64,000 nt of DNA from Punica granatum (lineage: Eukaryota > Streptophyta > Magnoliopsida > Myrtales > Lythraceae), in the NCBI RefSeq assembly GCF_007655135.1, contig NC_045134.1, positions 20,484,568 to 20,548,567 of the forward strand. The letters are read 5' to 3'. The translations under genes and the position numbers were made by a program. The first letter of the stretch is position 1. Each line of letters starts with the position of its first letter. Shown piece by piece: positions 12,188 through 24,494 of the stretch. The notes beneath the pieces were generated by a model. That model did not search any database. It was not told the DNA's origin and saw only the letters and a list, made by a program, of their open reading frames with translations.

Positions 12188-12497
12188 CCTTGTTTGGGAT
12201 TAGAGTTGAGTTAAACTCAACTTTATTCCAACTTTGTATATATATATATATAATTGTATTGTAATGATTGTATTGTTGAATTATGAGAAAACGTGTGAAA
12301 AAGTAATGAATAGTTGAGAGAAAGTAATGATTGTGTTGTTAAATTGTGAAAAAAGTGATGAATAGTTGAGTGAATTTAATATTAAAAACAAATTGAACGG
12401 TTAAAAAAATTGAAAAAAACAAAAAGTAATAATTGTGTTGTTGAATTGAAGATAAGTGAAGTAGAGTTAAAAATAAACTTTAAAACCAAACAAAGCA
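12188..12497. mobile_element. MITE with internal ~48-bp tandem units
   Basis: Ends resemble short inverted repeats (cttgtttggg / aaccaaacaaag). The interior repeats a unit containing 'gtaatgattgtgttgttgaattg' with variants of 'aaagtaatgaatagttgag'. A relative with the same unit lies at 38,460-38,800 inside the defensin-like gene intron. Non-autonomous, no ORF. Confidence 0.55.
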
Positions 12498-13023
12498 TAG
12501 ATTTTGAAAGCTGAAAATCTCAACTCCTTCCCATTTCTACTCCTTCTTCTTCCATTTCCATTTTTGCATTGTAGCGTTCATAATCATGGCGTTTTTTGTT
12601 TATTCGGGGAAAAAGTTCGACTCTTGCTGCCTACCCACCATTTGTAAGATCTGTTGAGAGAGAGAGAGAGAGAAGGTGGAAACATGTGACTGAACTTCTC
12701 ATATCTCTGGCTCATTCCCACTGAGATTTTCATATGCTTGCCAAGTAGTCGAGGATTCTTAGATCTGGTCACGTTCATGTAGATTTATGGTTCCTGTAAA
12801 AACTTGTTCCTGAGTTTGTTTTAATTTTTGTTTGTTTTTCTTCATAAAAAGATGGGATTTTTTTTGTGGGTTTGGCTTGGGCGATGGTGTAGGAGGGGGG
12901 GCGGCGGTGAGGATGAGTGGTTCTACTGATAGAGAGAGAGAGAGAGACAGGAGAGAGAGAAGAGACAAGAGAGAGAGATACGTGAAAGAGAGAGCCTAAT
13001 AGAGGCGAGAGAGATACCTAATG

Positions 13024-13100
13024 CAGTGGCATAGAGGTCACAAGTTCGCCTGTTAACCTAGAGGTCAGATGTTCGATACCTAGTGAGACTACTTGTGTTT
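13024..13100 (+). repeat. SINE-like tRNA-derived unit
   Basis: A-box-like 'agtggcatagagg' and B-box-like 'tgttcgatacct' at the expected spacing. It shares this layout with the reverse complement of 40,300-40,385 and of 55,555-55,640. Confidence 0.4.
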
Positions 13101-13904
13101 CTTTATTAGTTATTTAGTATTTTTCTTTCATTTTACTATGCCTAAAAAAATAGAGGGGAGAGAGAGGAGAGAAAGAAACGTGAAAGAGAGACCAACAAAT
13201 ACGAAGGAGAAAAAGAGAGGAGAGAGTAGAGATAGACATGAGAGAGAGAGAGAGAGAGACATGAGAGACGGGATAGTGTCTTTTTTTCAAAAATATTGGA
13301 TTTTAAAAATTTGAGAAATGAATATTTTATTATATTTTTGCTGCATGTTAGATGGCAAGTGACACGTCATCTGCCAAGTAGGCATAAGCTAACGCTGTCA
13401 ATCCAAAATTGATAGGATGTACCTAATTGTTACATTTTTCAAACGTTTTGTACCTGTGGTGTAAAAAAAATTTCTTTACCAATTGTGCAACTTTCGATAA
13501 TTTTTGTACCAACAGTGCAATTTATCCATGTAAATGTATGGGATGTATGGATGAGAATGAATGCGTGTAATGGGTACTCATGTATATAGATGTATATATT
13601 CGGATAAGAACTTGGCCCACTAGGTTAAAACAATTGGTGATTAATTTCTTAAAATTGACAATTAAGGAAATGAACCCAAGGATGGGTATACCGATTCGGG
13701 CGAGATTATTGATTTGAGCAATAGGATCGTAATAGGGCCTCCAAATTTGGATCACTAGTTTAAAGAGCGACAATAAAATTCATTGGTAATTAGAGTATTG
13801 AGTCATATTGGATTAAATAGGTGGCTTACGAGCCTACAAAAACGATTAGTGGTGACTTCAAACTGGTCCCAAGCATCTTGACCAATTTAGCTCCACGTTA
13901 ATTT

Positions 13905-14210
13905 GGGTGAATGAATAGCACAATTTACGATGAATATGTGTAACAATTTGAAAATAATTTTAGAAAATTCAGTTGATTTATTTTGTATTTTATAATTTGC
14001 CCTTAGAGAATATTTTTAGGGGAAAAGTTGGAGTTTATAATGCAAACGAGCTGTTAACTGTTGTTGGGAAAACAGGAGCAAATTAAGTACTATTTTTATT
14101 AAAGAACTTTATAAAAAATATATATATTATTATTTTCCCCTTGACGTTATATATGTGTCTTTGCCTCGTCCTTTGGGGAAAGAAATTTACTAACTACCAA
14201 GCAAATTTGC
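13905..14210 (+). repeat. Germin-gene distal upstream block, paralogous to 62,130-62,420
   Basis: Landmarks shared in order with 62,130-62,420: 'gataattttagaaaattca', 'aggggaaaagttgga', 'agcaaattaagtactattt', 'gaaagaaatttactaacta'. This marks the block as one end of a segmental duplication. No ORF. Confidence 0.75.
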
Positions 14211-14837
14211 GCTTCGCAGCAGGGAAATATATCGATGTTATAAATATGATTATTATTTTATATTTTTAATTTATATTTTATCTTTTGCAATGCCTTTGAA
14301 TTTTTCATACTGTTGGCTCTGATTAAATTGGTTTATGTATGTCTTATTATTTATTAGTTTCATTACTCATTAGCTTGTATAATGCACATATTTTGGTGGT
14401 GTAGACATAACAAAACATTAGCCGATTCACACTAAATATGTATAATATAGCCAAATTTATTCATTTATAAGTCAAACTCAAATTTTAGCATGCTTATAGA
14501 ACTTCCGATCTAATTATCCATCAGTCAATGTTCTGAATACTCACATGATATTAGAAGTACTTTTTACTATTACAAGAGAAAATTTTAAGTTTGTTTCTTT
14601 GCGCACCCTTTGATTAGCCGGCAATAATATTACTAGTACATATATTAATTTATACAAATCCAATTTTCTAGTTATGATAATATTAATGGAAATTATAAAT
14701 TCTCAATTTACAATTTTAAAAATTTTAATATCATAAAATGATCATCACGTCCCAAATCACAAATCAATTGTGCAAATGGGAGATCTTAGTTTTACATTTA
14801 AGGGCCAATGACCTCAATAAATTACTATTATTATTAG

Positions 14838-15440
14838 GGCAAATTACACAAAAAACTTAAGTTTTATAAAACGTCTCAGTTTTGTCCTAAATTTTGTTTT
14901 GTAATAAAAAAAACATATGTTTTGATAATCGTCTCAAATTTGACCTCCCGTTACCATTCCGTTAAGTTTGCCGTCTATTTGCCTATGTGAACTTCACAGG
15001 ACTCACGAAATTTACACATTATTTGATCATCCTCTCTTTTCTTTACAAAAATAACCTAAGTTTTTAGAAAAGTCTCATTTTTGTTTCGAATTTTGATTTG
15101 TAATTTAAAAAATACATATTTTAAATTTTTTTTAGAAATGGTCCATAAGAGATGCTAGCCGGGGCCGACTTTAGGAGCAAAAACATATAGTTTTTTTTCA
15201 TTACAAACCAAATTTATGATGAAATTGAGACTTTTTTGAAAATTTGAATTTATTTATTTAACTTATCTTATTTGTTTATGGATTTATGTCTTAAGTTAAT
15301 AGTCCACGTATGCAAAATTGACGAAATTTATAACAGAGGTCATTTTTTAGACAATTTAGAAAATTTATGATTTGTTTTGTTACAAAACAAAATTTATGAA
15401 AAAACTGAGACGTTTAACAAAATTTAGGTTTTTTTGTATT
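14838..15440. mobile_element. TIR element (MITE-like), ~0.6 kb
   Basis: The left end 'acaaaaaacttaagtttt..aacgtctcagttttgtcc' is the inverted counterpart of 15,360-15,435, where 'aaaactgagacgtttaac' precedes 'aggtttttttgta'. TIR identity is roughly 80% over about 60 bases. It is absent from the paralogous block at 62.1-62.6 kb, consistent with insertion after duplication, though that block also has other deletions. No transposase. Confidence 0.6.
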
Positions 15441-15886
15441 ATTATTATTATTATTATACAATAATTAATTATCAAATAAAAGCTAATTAATGTTTGTAGT
15501 ATGGAGAAAAATATAAAGAAAATAAATGAAATGAAGTTAGAAAAATAAAGTGTTGACACGTGGCAATATGTGCAAGAGTTTTAGTTATATAATAAGATGA
15601 TCTCTTTCTCGTAGAATGGAAAGAGTTGAGTTTTTGATTTCGAAAGCTTCGGATGTGATTTCAAATTTTCTTATAAATCTTGGTTGAATTAATTATATGT
15701 AGCTTATTTTCGGTGGATTTAAAGTTATATATATAAAAAGAGAATGAATCATTTCTCTAACTTTCAATTTCCATTACGTATGCTAGTCAACAAAATCTGA
15801 TTCCACACGTCACATATATAATTCTGCATGTTCTTTTTCTTTAATTGGCCGCGTTTGTATTGATCTGGTGAATGCCTCTCAACTAT

Positions 15887-15898
15887 CTATAAATAGGG
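15887..15898 (+). promoter_or_regulatory. TATA box of the germin-like gene
   Basis: CTATAAATAGGG lies about 110 bases before the ATG at 15,997, so the start site should fall near 15,920-15,930. The short 5' leader repeats 'ataactaagtccaata' twice just before the start codon. Confidence 0.65.
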
Positions 15899-15996
15899 CT
15901 TGTTATATGTGCTTCAATCCCTCGCAGCAGAAGGTACTCTTTGTAGTCCAATACATATATATAACTAAGTCCAATACATATACATAACTAAGTCCA

Positions 15997-18184
15997 ATGA
16001 AGCTCTTTGTAGTCCTTCTCGTGTGGGCTTTCGCGATCTCGAGCAGCTTTGCATCTGATCCTAGTCCACTTCAGGACATTTGTGTGGCTATAAAAGAGCC
16101 CAAAGATGCTGGTATTTCCATATCTATATCTATATTTTTACATTTATGTGATATATATGTATACTAGCATGATTCCCCACACCAACACGGGTCTTTCGAC
16201 TCAAGTTACTACCATGCAGAATACAATAATGATACATATATATAACTATTTTTGGAAGAGTTGATACATGTATAACTATTTGGTTAGATAGAAGCATGGA
16301 TACTTTTTATATAATTTTAAGCTTTCTATAAGTTGTATCTATGAATTTTGCCTGATAAATTCGTTCATGAGAACAATATGCACTTCAAACTCATATTATG
16401 ATTATTAGTATTCATTTATGAACTATTTTTTCCACGCACTCTCCTTTTACTTGGAAAATATCTCGTGTGTAACAGATATACCATGTGAAATTGTGTCACA
16501 AGACACAATTTTTGTGTGTGTGTTTATAGTAGTTTTTTGTGATAATTCTAAAAACCAAAAAGATTTGGTGATACCCTAGTGGCTCATGATCCCACTTGGC
16601 ACATGTATTTATTATATGCAACACTTTCTCCTTCTTACTTGTCTTCTTTCCCCAATTTCTCCTTAGAATTTTCTAGAATATGCACGTCCAAAAAAAAGAT
16701 CATTTATTGTTTGGGTAAGAAAAAGAATATTTATTTGTATGTCACTCAAAAGATAATATCTAACTGTTTATATATACGTATGTCACCTAAAAGAAAATAT
16801 TTATCTATTTCTCACAATACTCAAAACTTTAGAACTTTTTAGTATATTTATATTTATGTTACAACTATATGATCCATCGTCCTTTATTCTCGCTTTTAAA
16901 ATGCCTAATATCATGTAAATTCGATTACAGAGGTTTTATATTTTCTTTTTATCGTTCATTAAAAATTGAATTAACAATAAATAATAAATTAAACTATTAA
17001 AGTACAAAAAAGTAACAATTATAAAACCCAAGAAAGAATATTTGATTATCTCTCATGATACCCAAAATTTTAGAATTTTGTAATATTTATCTCACAATTA
17101 TACAACTCTTGAATTGTTCAATTTTATTATTAAAATACCTAGCTAATATAATAAAACGGCAATTACAAAGTTTTATTTTATTTTATTATTCATTAAAATA
17201 AATTATAAAAAAATAATAGTTAAAACCTTAAGTAAAAGAAAAGCAAGAAATTTTAATTTTAAATTGCCTAATGAAACAAACTGTCTTTTTTTATCCAGCG
17301 GAAGCTGAACAAAGTATATTATGTGATAAAATAATTTATTAAAATAAAGAAAAATGAAATAATAGTTGCAAGAGTATTTAAAAAATGCCATACTCTCTTT
17401 GGTAATCTTAAAAATGCACAATATGATGTGTTGTTATAGAGAGATAGATAGATAGGTAGCTTTTTATGTATATGACCATCTTTTTTACGTATAACCTATC
17501 CTACAATATGCATGCATACACTAGAACAAAGCTTCCGTTTAATTCGAGCTTGTCTGGAGGGAATGATGCATCCTGTTTATGCACATATAATCATTAGCTA
17601 TGTTCTAATTTTCATCTCTTTATGCAGTGTTTGTAAATGGAAAATTCTGCAAGAATCCGAATCTTACAGTCGCCGATGATTTCTTCTTCCAAGGGCTCAA
17701 CATTCCCCGAAGTACCGATAATAAGATCGGGTCCTCTATCACTGGTGTCGATGTTAGCACGCTTCCGGGTGTCAACACTCTAGGGGTTTCTTTGGTCCGC
17801 GTCGACTATGCCCCTAATGGCACAAATCCACCGCACTTCCACCCTCGTGCCTCTGAGATCCTCATGTGCATGGAGGGTGAGCTCTATGTTGGGTTCGTCT
17901 CATCAAACATGCTCGGAAACAGGTTTTTCACCAAAGTCCTGAAGCCTGGGGACCTGTTTGTCTTCCCATTAGCGATGATTCACTTCCAGCTCAACATTGG
18001 GAAGACCCCCGCAGTTGCATTCGCAATCTTTGACAGCCAAAACCCAGGTCTTGTAACAGTTGGTAATGCGGTGTTTGGAGCTAACCCACCAATTGATCCT
18101 CAGGTCTTGATCAAGGCACTCCAGTTGGACAAGAAAACTATAGATTATCTCCAATCCCGGTCATGGTACAACAACCACGACTAA
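15997..18184 (+). CDS. Germin-like protein (subfamily 1 type), two exons
   Basis: Exon 1 is 15,997-16,111 and exon 2 is 17,628-18,184, with a 1,516-base intron (donor GTATTT, acceptor TATGCAG). The join keeps frame (..KDA|VFVNG..) and gives 223 residues, the usual germin-like length. Visible features: a signal peptide (about residues 1-19), the conserved N-terminal cysteine pair C29 and C46, and N-glycosylation sequons at N50 (NLT) and N102 (NGT). The cupin manganese ligands are H108, H110 and E115 (HFHPRASE) and H157 (IHFQLN). Family members are secreted, hexameric apoplastic proteins; some have oxalate oxidase or superoxide dismutase activity, others neither. Activity cannot be decided from sequence. 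Germin-like genes often sit in tandem clusters, and the flanks here are duplicated elsewhere in the window without a second ORF. The gene looks intact: no frame lesion, a TATA box and poly(A) signals. Confidence 0.95.
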
Positions 18185-18230
18185 AACCAAATGAGACAGT
18201 GAAAGAGTATATAGTTTATATAATTCATCA

Positions 18231-18236
18231 AATAAA
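18231..18236 (+). terminator. Poly(A) signal of the germin-like gene
   Basis: AATAAA 46 bases after the stop codon; a second AATAAA lies near 18,373. Confidence 0.5.
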
Positions 18237-18439
18237 ACCGAGCATGGGAATGTTTCCTCTGTTCGTATCGTTAAAATATATTCTATATATGTTCTCGTAA
18301 GGTGGAAATCTTCAATGTTTCTTGTAATTTAATGTTTATGTATTATGGTGGGAGAATGACATATCTTTCTAAATAAAAACGATGTGATTTAACTATCATT
18401 GATAATGTTATTTCTTGTCTTTATGAAATGCTTCTATTT

Positions 18440-19400
18440 TAATTCCCCTAGATCTCTCTCTCTCTATCCCTCTCTCCCTCTCTCTCTCTCACATGAGTGG
18501 AAGGTTGAACCTATACCCAAATCTCGAGACCAACCTCCCAGTTGATCTCATTTTTGAGAGTGCAAGTTTGTTTGTACTGGTTCATCCATCCATATGAGAG
18601 GAGTGCAAGTTCCTTTATAAAGGACAATTTCCACTTGGAAAATATAATTCACAATTGAGAGAGTTTTACTTTTTAGTAAAGCACTACCATTTCGACTCAA
18701 AACTAGATAATCAAGGCTCATAAGACTTCTAGATATTAGGTGACGCGAGTTAAAAAAGTTACTCATAGTTTTAGAGTTTGTGTTGTACCTCAAGGTGAGC
18801 ACAAATACAAACCCAGATAAGGAGATTCTATTGTGCAGTCACAAAAAATGGTGGTACAATGCATTCACATGTTTTACTAAAACTTTAAGTAAAAGTTGTC
18901 TTAAAATGCTTATGGTTTACTAATATTGTAAGCAAATTACTAATATAATAGGTAATTTATTAAGAAATTAAGTAACTTTATCATAATTAATTTCTCAAAA
19001 TAAATGTAATTTACTCGAAACACATGTAAATTACTCAACAATTGATCTACTTTACTCTAATTTAAAGAAAATTACTTATATGGATGATGCAGTGATTGAA
19101 CCTTAGACTTTCCTGCCAAGGGAAAATTATGCAATGTTATGACATCAACTTGTGGCTTATATAATAGTATTAGATATTGGTTGATATTGGTGCATATTTT
19201 TTATCACTGAAATGAAAAGGTGAGTTGATGATTATGGAGCTTATGCTTCCAATCAATTTAACCTGTTCATTCTAATGAGAAAGGTTTGAATCTGCACAAG
19301 AAGTGGAGAGTAAAACTAAGATGTAAAGGAAGAGAAGCGAGTCACCAATTTATACATATATATACCTATTTTTCCGTAGAATACAATTGAAGTACTATAT
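18440..19400 (+). repeat. Germin-gene downstream block A
   Basis: CT-rich tract, then 'tggaaggttgaacc..cccaaatctcgagaccaacct' and, further on, 'ttatggagcttatgct..gttcattct..gagaaagg..gtagagagtaaac..aagatgtaa'-type landmarks. The same landmarks in the same order occur at 34,140-34,640 and, partly, at 44,070-44,230. Non-coding. Confidence 0.65.
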
Positions 19401-19889
19401 ATATACACAAGAAGCATTTCGGAAGTTCTCGCGGAGAGTACATTCGTTTTTCACACTCTTGAATTTTTCTTTTATTTTTTTAAAAAATGTGAATAAATTA
19501 ATGTAAATATAGACATTACTTAATCATGAAATAAGTCTGTAATAATAATAATAATAATAATATATTATAATACAATACAATACATATAATATAATATAAT
19601 ATAATATAATAATTCTTAATTCAATGTTATAGGCTGATTTATAAAGTATTTAAATAGGGATTATTACTTATAAAACTTAAATATGCCAACAATATTATGG
19701 ATAAGATGCATCATATAATGGCATAATAAGGGTCGGTCGAAAAATACATCATATATTTTTAATAAGGATATTGAATTGTCAAATTTTCAAATGTTTTATA
19801 ATAATTGTATTAAATTGAAGTAAAATTTAAATATGAAGCAAGTAATATATGTTTTTTCATTATATATATATTATGCATGATTTTATTTA

Positions 19890-19925
19890 TTTGTTTTCCG
19901 TGCAATGCACAGGCAAACCTACTAC
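19890..19925 (+). mobile_element. Helitron-like 3' hairpin (degenerate)
   Basis: A small palindrome 'CCGTGCAATGCACAGG' followed within a few bases by 'CTACTA', with a counterpart at 21,415-21,445 ('CCCGTGCATTGCACC..'). It resembles Helitron ends (hairpin then CTRR) but the terminal CTRR is not perfect. Confidence 0.3.
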
Positions 19926-19961
<36 letters not shown>

Positions 19962-20679
19962 GTAGGTGAAGGGAGCTCTAATAATTATGATTTGCAATGT
20001 CACAATTAAGTGATGGATTAGCAAAGTTTTGAGTGGTCAATCTTATCATGGTCTTGGCACAAAAATTCTTATTGTGGTCAAGGACTGGCTAGGGCGGTTA
20101 TATATGTACATGCCGAAAATAGGAATCTCTTATTTCTAAAACGTAATGACCTCTAGAGTCCATATTATACGGCAGTATAGTTTTTTGTATTCTCTGTGTC
20201 ACATAAGCTTTTGCCCGTTTTTCTTTTAATACGAAAATGTGTATTGAACTTTTTCCATTAGAAAGTAAGATTACAGTCCTTAGTTTTTGCTAATCATAGT
20301 GAAGTTATACAGGCGTCGTATGTCAAACATTCTTACATTAAGTTTAAACACATATAATACTGAAATGATAGATCATATGCTTCTATAGGAATTGAAGTGG
20401 GGGTTGATGTCAATTCCTATAATTGTTAAAAGTCCACCTAAATATTTTCCACTTATATAGTTTTTTTTCCAGTATGAATCATAGTATCCGGAGGTTTAAT
20501 TGGGCCTCGACTAATCCAGTGGAGCCGGATCAGCCCACTAAATGATAAAAGTACAATAATCCCGAATTTAGTGAGTGGCTCAAAACCAAACCAGTTTTGG
20601 ATATCATCAAAATTACAATGATTCCGAATTTGTAATTCTGAGTTTCCATGGTAATAAAAAGCATTTTGGATGTGGAATT

Positions 20680-20990
20680 TGTTGCGTAACGTATGGCCAA
20701 AGCTGGCTCGTGGTATTGACTGGACTGTTGGCTCGGGGGAGCTTGCCAAGTTCTCGTTGGATAATTTGGTCATCGACAATGGACTTACCGACGTTGCTTA
20801 CTGGACCTGTTCCTTTAGAATGGAGGGAAGCTTTTGTCAATGCATATGCAGCTCGTCATCAAGCCTGGAGCGGGGAGTATATTCGAATCTGCTGCCATCA
20901 CAAGTGCTGCTAGTGTTGCTGCAACACTGCCACTCGATGTAGAGGGAGGACCAGACCAGGTATTCTGGAGGCTATCATCGAGTGGAAAAT
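20680..20990 (+). pseudogene. LINE (L1-type) ORF2 C-terminal fragment
   Basis: Translated frames, with frameshifts, show WPKLARGIDWTVGSGELAKF.. and then DQVFWRLSSSGKF. This is typical of the region before and within the C-terminal zinc-binding domain of plant L1-type LINE ORF2. Broken by frameshifts, followed by a T-rich stretch. A shorter copy lies at 22,440-22,625. Confidence 0.55.
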
Positions 20991-21198
20991 TCTTCTTGTT
21001 GTTTTTTTCTTTTTTCTTTTTTCTTTTATTTGGTGGATACGTTTATTGTCCAATTTTAGCCTATATCCTGTTACTTGTGTAGACGGCTAATTTCGGCCCA
21101 GGCCTGAGCTCAAACAGAAAAAGGAGCCTCGGACCTATTATCAGTCGAAGAATGTAAATAAAAAGAAAAAGATGCTATGGGTTTGTTCCTTATGGAAA

Positions 21199-22800
21199 TT
21201 GAAAAAGCCGACAATATTACGGATAATATGCATCAATATAATGACATAATAAGGGTCAGTCGAAAAATAAATTATATATTTTTAATAAAGATATTAAATT
21301 ATTAAAATTTTTAGATGCTTTATAATAATTATATTAAATTTAATTAAAATTTAATTATGAAGCAAATAATATATTTTTCATCATATATATACTGTGCATG
21401 ATTTTATTTATTAGTTTTCCCGTGCATTGCACCAGCAAACCTACAATTATATATATATATATATAGTAGGTGAAGGGAGCTCTAATAATTATGATTTGCA
21501 ATGTCACAATTAAGTAGGTGAAGGGAGCTCTAATAATTATGATTTGCAATGTCACAATTAAGTGCATGGATTAGCAAATTTTTGAGTGGTCAATCTGATC
21601 TGGGTCGCGGCCAAAAAATTCTTATTTTGGTCAAGAGCTGACTAGGGCGGTGATATATGTACAAGCCAGGACTATCCCGTGGGCGACATTTGACCAAAAC
21701 ATCTTTCTTCCTCCACCACCACCGGCCCTTGCATATTTCTTTAGTCCCCCCGTCAAGCATCCTTTATATATGTATATATTCCCATCTTCATTTTTGTAAC
21801 AATGAAAATGGAAAATAAAAAAAATTACTATAAAACGTGATGACCTCTAGAGGAGTGTCATCACTAGAGAGTAAATATTATACGGCAGTATCGTTTTTTG
21901 TATTCTCAGTGCCACATAAGCTTTTCTCCTTTTTTCTTTTAATACGAAAATGTGTATTGAACCTTTTCCATTAGAAAGTAAGATTACAGTCCCTAGTTTT
22001 TACTAATCATAGTGAAGTTATGCAGGCGTTGTACGTCAAGCATTCTTAAATTAAGTTCAAATACATATAATACTGAAATGATAGATCATTTGCTTCTACA
22101 GGAGTTGATGTGAGGGTTGAAGTCAGTCTTTGGTACTCCAAGTTCTGGTTGCCTGAGCAGAAGGGGAGGCCGCGGGGAACTTTGAAATTAGCCTTTCATA
22201 ATAATATTATTTTTTGTTATTGTTGAAAGTCCACCTAAATATTTTTCACTTATATAGTGTTTCTTTTTTTTTTCGTGTGAATTTTGGTATCCGAGAGGCT
22301 AATTGGATCCTGATTAATCCAGTGGAGCCGAGTCAACCCATTAAAAAATAAAAGTACAATGATCCCGAATTTAGTGGGCGACTCAGAACCAAACCAGTTT
22401 TGTACATCATCACAATTACAATGATTCTGAATATGTAATCCCGAGTTTCCATGGTAATTGAGAGAAGCTTCTATCAATGCATTTGCAGCTCGTCATCAAG
22501 CCTGGAGCTGGGGGTATATTCGAATCTACTGCCATCACAAGTGCCGCTAGTGTTGCTGCAACACTGCCACCCAATGTATAGGGACGACCACATCAGGTAT
22601 TTTGGAGGCTATCATCGAATGGAAAAAGCTTTTTTTTTTTTTTATGGTGAATTATTGTCCAGTTTTAGCATATATCCTACCATGTTTCTTGTGTAGACAC
22701 CTAATTTCGACCCAGGCCCGAGCTCAGACAAAAAAAGGAGCCTCAGACCAATTATCAGTTGAAGAATGTAATTAAAACAAAAAAGATGCTAAGGGATAAC
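21199..22800 (+). repeat. Tandem duplication unit 2
   Basis: Second copy of 19,680-21,198. It carries an extra internal duplication of about 48 bp at 21,466-21,562 ('aggtgaagggagctctaata..gcaatgtcacaattaag' twice). It has lost about 200 bp of the LINE fragment. Its LTR start (22,692) continues into a longer LTR. Confidence 0.8.
22440..22625 (+). pseudogene. LINE ORF2 C-terminal fragment, second copy
   Basis: Same sequence as 20,825-20,990 with a deletion of the upstream part. It arose with the tandem duplication. Confidence 0.5.
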
Positions 22801-24135
22801 CCCATAGGACTGTTTTAAAGACAGATCAAATAAGCCATTGAGTTCTCTCCTTAAGTGTTTTAGATATTCGGTATTGTTTTAAAAAATAATACGGTTGCCG
22901 GTGGCATTTTTTCGGGGCATACATCGAGAAAATCAATTTCCAAAAAAGGCATGCCTTTCCCGAATATTTTGTTCTGAAACCCGATTATCCGTATTTTTTT
23001 TCTCAAAATCAAGACACTCCGATTGCTTTTCGACTGAACAAAATAATAAATGCCTTTGATTTCCACATTATATATAATAGGGGAAAGGGCTTGAGACCAA
23101 AGTATCGATACCCTGGTGTAGCTATGCATAATCGGGTATTTTCAAAAAAGGAATTTTCTCAAATTTCGTGTTATTTTTGCACCACGATGGCGTAAAAGGA
23201 TGATTAAAGAGTCATGGTCCAAAAATATTTTCGATCGAAATTTCAGATAAAAATATTTTCCGGGGTTTATAAAATATTTTCAGGTCAAAATCTACTGAAA
23301 AAATAACCTTTAAATGAATTTTTTAATAGAATTTTCAAGACAAAAAATATTTTTCGGAAGTTTATAAAATAATTTTGGACTAAAGATATTTCTTCAGGAT
23401 TTTATAAAATATTTTGGACCAAATTATACTGGAAAATACACCCAAAACAGGCACGTCGGAGGCAAAATTGCAATCAGGGGCGCCAGGGGCTGGTCGCCAG
23501 ATTGCCCGCTGGAATCCGCCGGCGACAGCCGCTGACGAGACAGGTCAGCCGTGGGACGTCAGCGCGACGTCAGCGACACCCATCTCTTCCCGCCTCACGC
23601 CGCCGCCCCTGAACCTTTGCCTCCTTTACAGAAAGGCCCTTGAAGCGCTGCTTTTCACCCCAGTAACTTCTCCTTTCCAGCGAGACCCACTGGGCTGCGC
23701 CTACTTTCCAGAAATGTTATCCCGCCCTCAGAATGTTATAAATTGTCACAAAAATCCCCTCAAGCCCTCTTCCTCTATAAATTGAGGGCCACCTCCAATT
23801 GAAGACAACTTTTGGCAACTTCATGAGTTGAGCTCTTGCCAAGAGACCCCATATCCCAATTTAACCCGTAGTTTTCCCGATTTAGTAAGGAGAGAACCCG
23901 AGAGGTGTCCCGACGTTCGTTCCCGAGCCTCGGGCTTCCCAAAACCAACAAAATGAAAGGTAGAACCCCACTTGGAGCGGGCTGGTCAGTGAGGATCCGG
24001 GTTCCTCATCCTGGCTCCGAACCCATTTCTTCCTTATTCTTTCATTTCCCACACTCATATATACATATATACTTAAATACCGCACTTTACATTTTCATTT
24101 TTATGTTTCTATTATGGAAAGAATCTCTTTCTTTC
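22692..24135 (+). repeat. Gypsy-like LTR, 5' part (host of the copia insertion)
   Basis: Starts TGTAGACACCTAATTTCG, a common start for plant gypsy LTRs; a truncated copy of this start is at 21,078. A GC-rich part (23,440-23,720) precedes a TATA-like CTATAAATTGAGGG at about 23,776, as in an LTR promoter. The copia element at 24,136 splits it. The ORF at 23,414-23,785 is not recognisable and is most likely chance. Confidence 0.5.
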
Positions 24136-24303
24136 TATTATCTTGTTTCTACTTTTATGTATATATCTTTATGTACCATACAGAGAATAAACTTAGTATA
24201 GAAGTAGATAATATTTTCCTTTATTATCAGCTAGAATAGTTGTATACATACCTTTTCAGAATGAATGCAAATTCAGCTTTTTGCTCAATCACATCTCTCT
24301 ACA
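24136..24303 (+). repeat. Copia 5' LTR (168 bp)
   Basis: Begins TATTATCTTG and ends CTCTCTACA. Unusually short LTR. It differs from the 3' LTR by one substitution and two short indels near its right end. Confidence 0.9.
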
Positions 24304-24315
24304 TGGTATCAGAGC
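24304..24315 (+). promoter_or_regulatory. Copia primer binding site
   Basis: TGGTATCAGAGC, complementary to the initiator tRNA-Met 3' end, directly after the LTR. Confidence 0.9.
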
Positions 24316-24494
24316 ATCAATCCTGAGGAATCGTCAAAATTCTTTCATGCCGGCCAATCTTTTGGTCGAGTCCATCCTGCCAGTTCTATTCAAACTGGGC
24401 GTCCTACTCTTAATTTGCTATCTTGCCAGTTCTCTTCAAACTGGGCGTCATCCTTGATTTGTTATTTTGCTAAATTCACCTTTGACTGGTTAAA

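Larger units (their letters stand above)
11145..13530. mobile_element. Possible large TIR element (uncertain)
   Basis: The left arm (11,145-11,230, 'gtaacaatttggtacaaaacg') and the reverse complement of the right arm (13,420-13,530, 'ggtacaaaacgtttg...gtaacaatt') are similar. The interior has GA/CT-rich tracts (11,880-12,080; 12,655-12,980; 13,150-13,260), a MITE and a SINE-like unit. I did not find a clear target-site duplication. Related arms flank the pararetrovirus copy at 47,755 and 54,770. Confidence 0.3.
19680..21198 (+). repeat. Tandem duplication unit 1
   Basis: Head-to-tail with 21,199-22,800. Landmarks in order: 'cataataagggtc', a hairpin 'ccgtgcaatgcac', (AT)n(GT)n at 19,925-19,960, 'ggtgaagggagctctaata', 'cattagaaagtaagattaca', 'atccagtggagcc', a LINE fragment, and an LTR start at 21,078. 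Diverged by many point changes. Confidence 0.8.

Noticed and set aside
16579..16842. ORF inside the germin-like intron
   Set aside because: AT-rich, Lys/Tyr/Ile-biased by composition; the flanking splice sites and the germin frame explain the region as intron.
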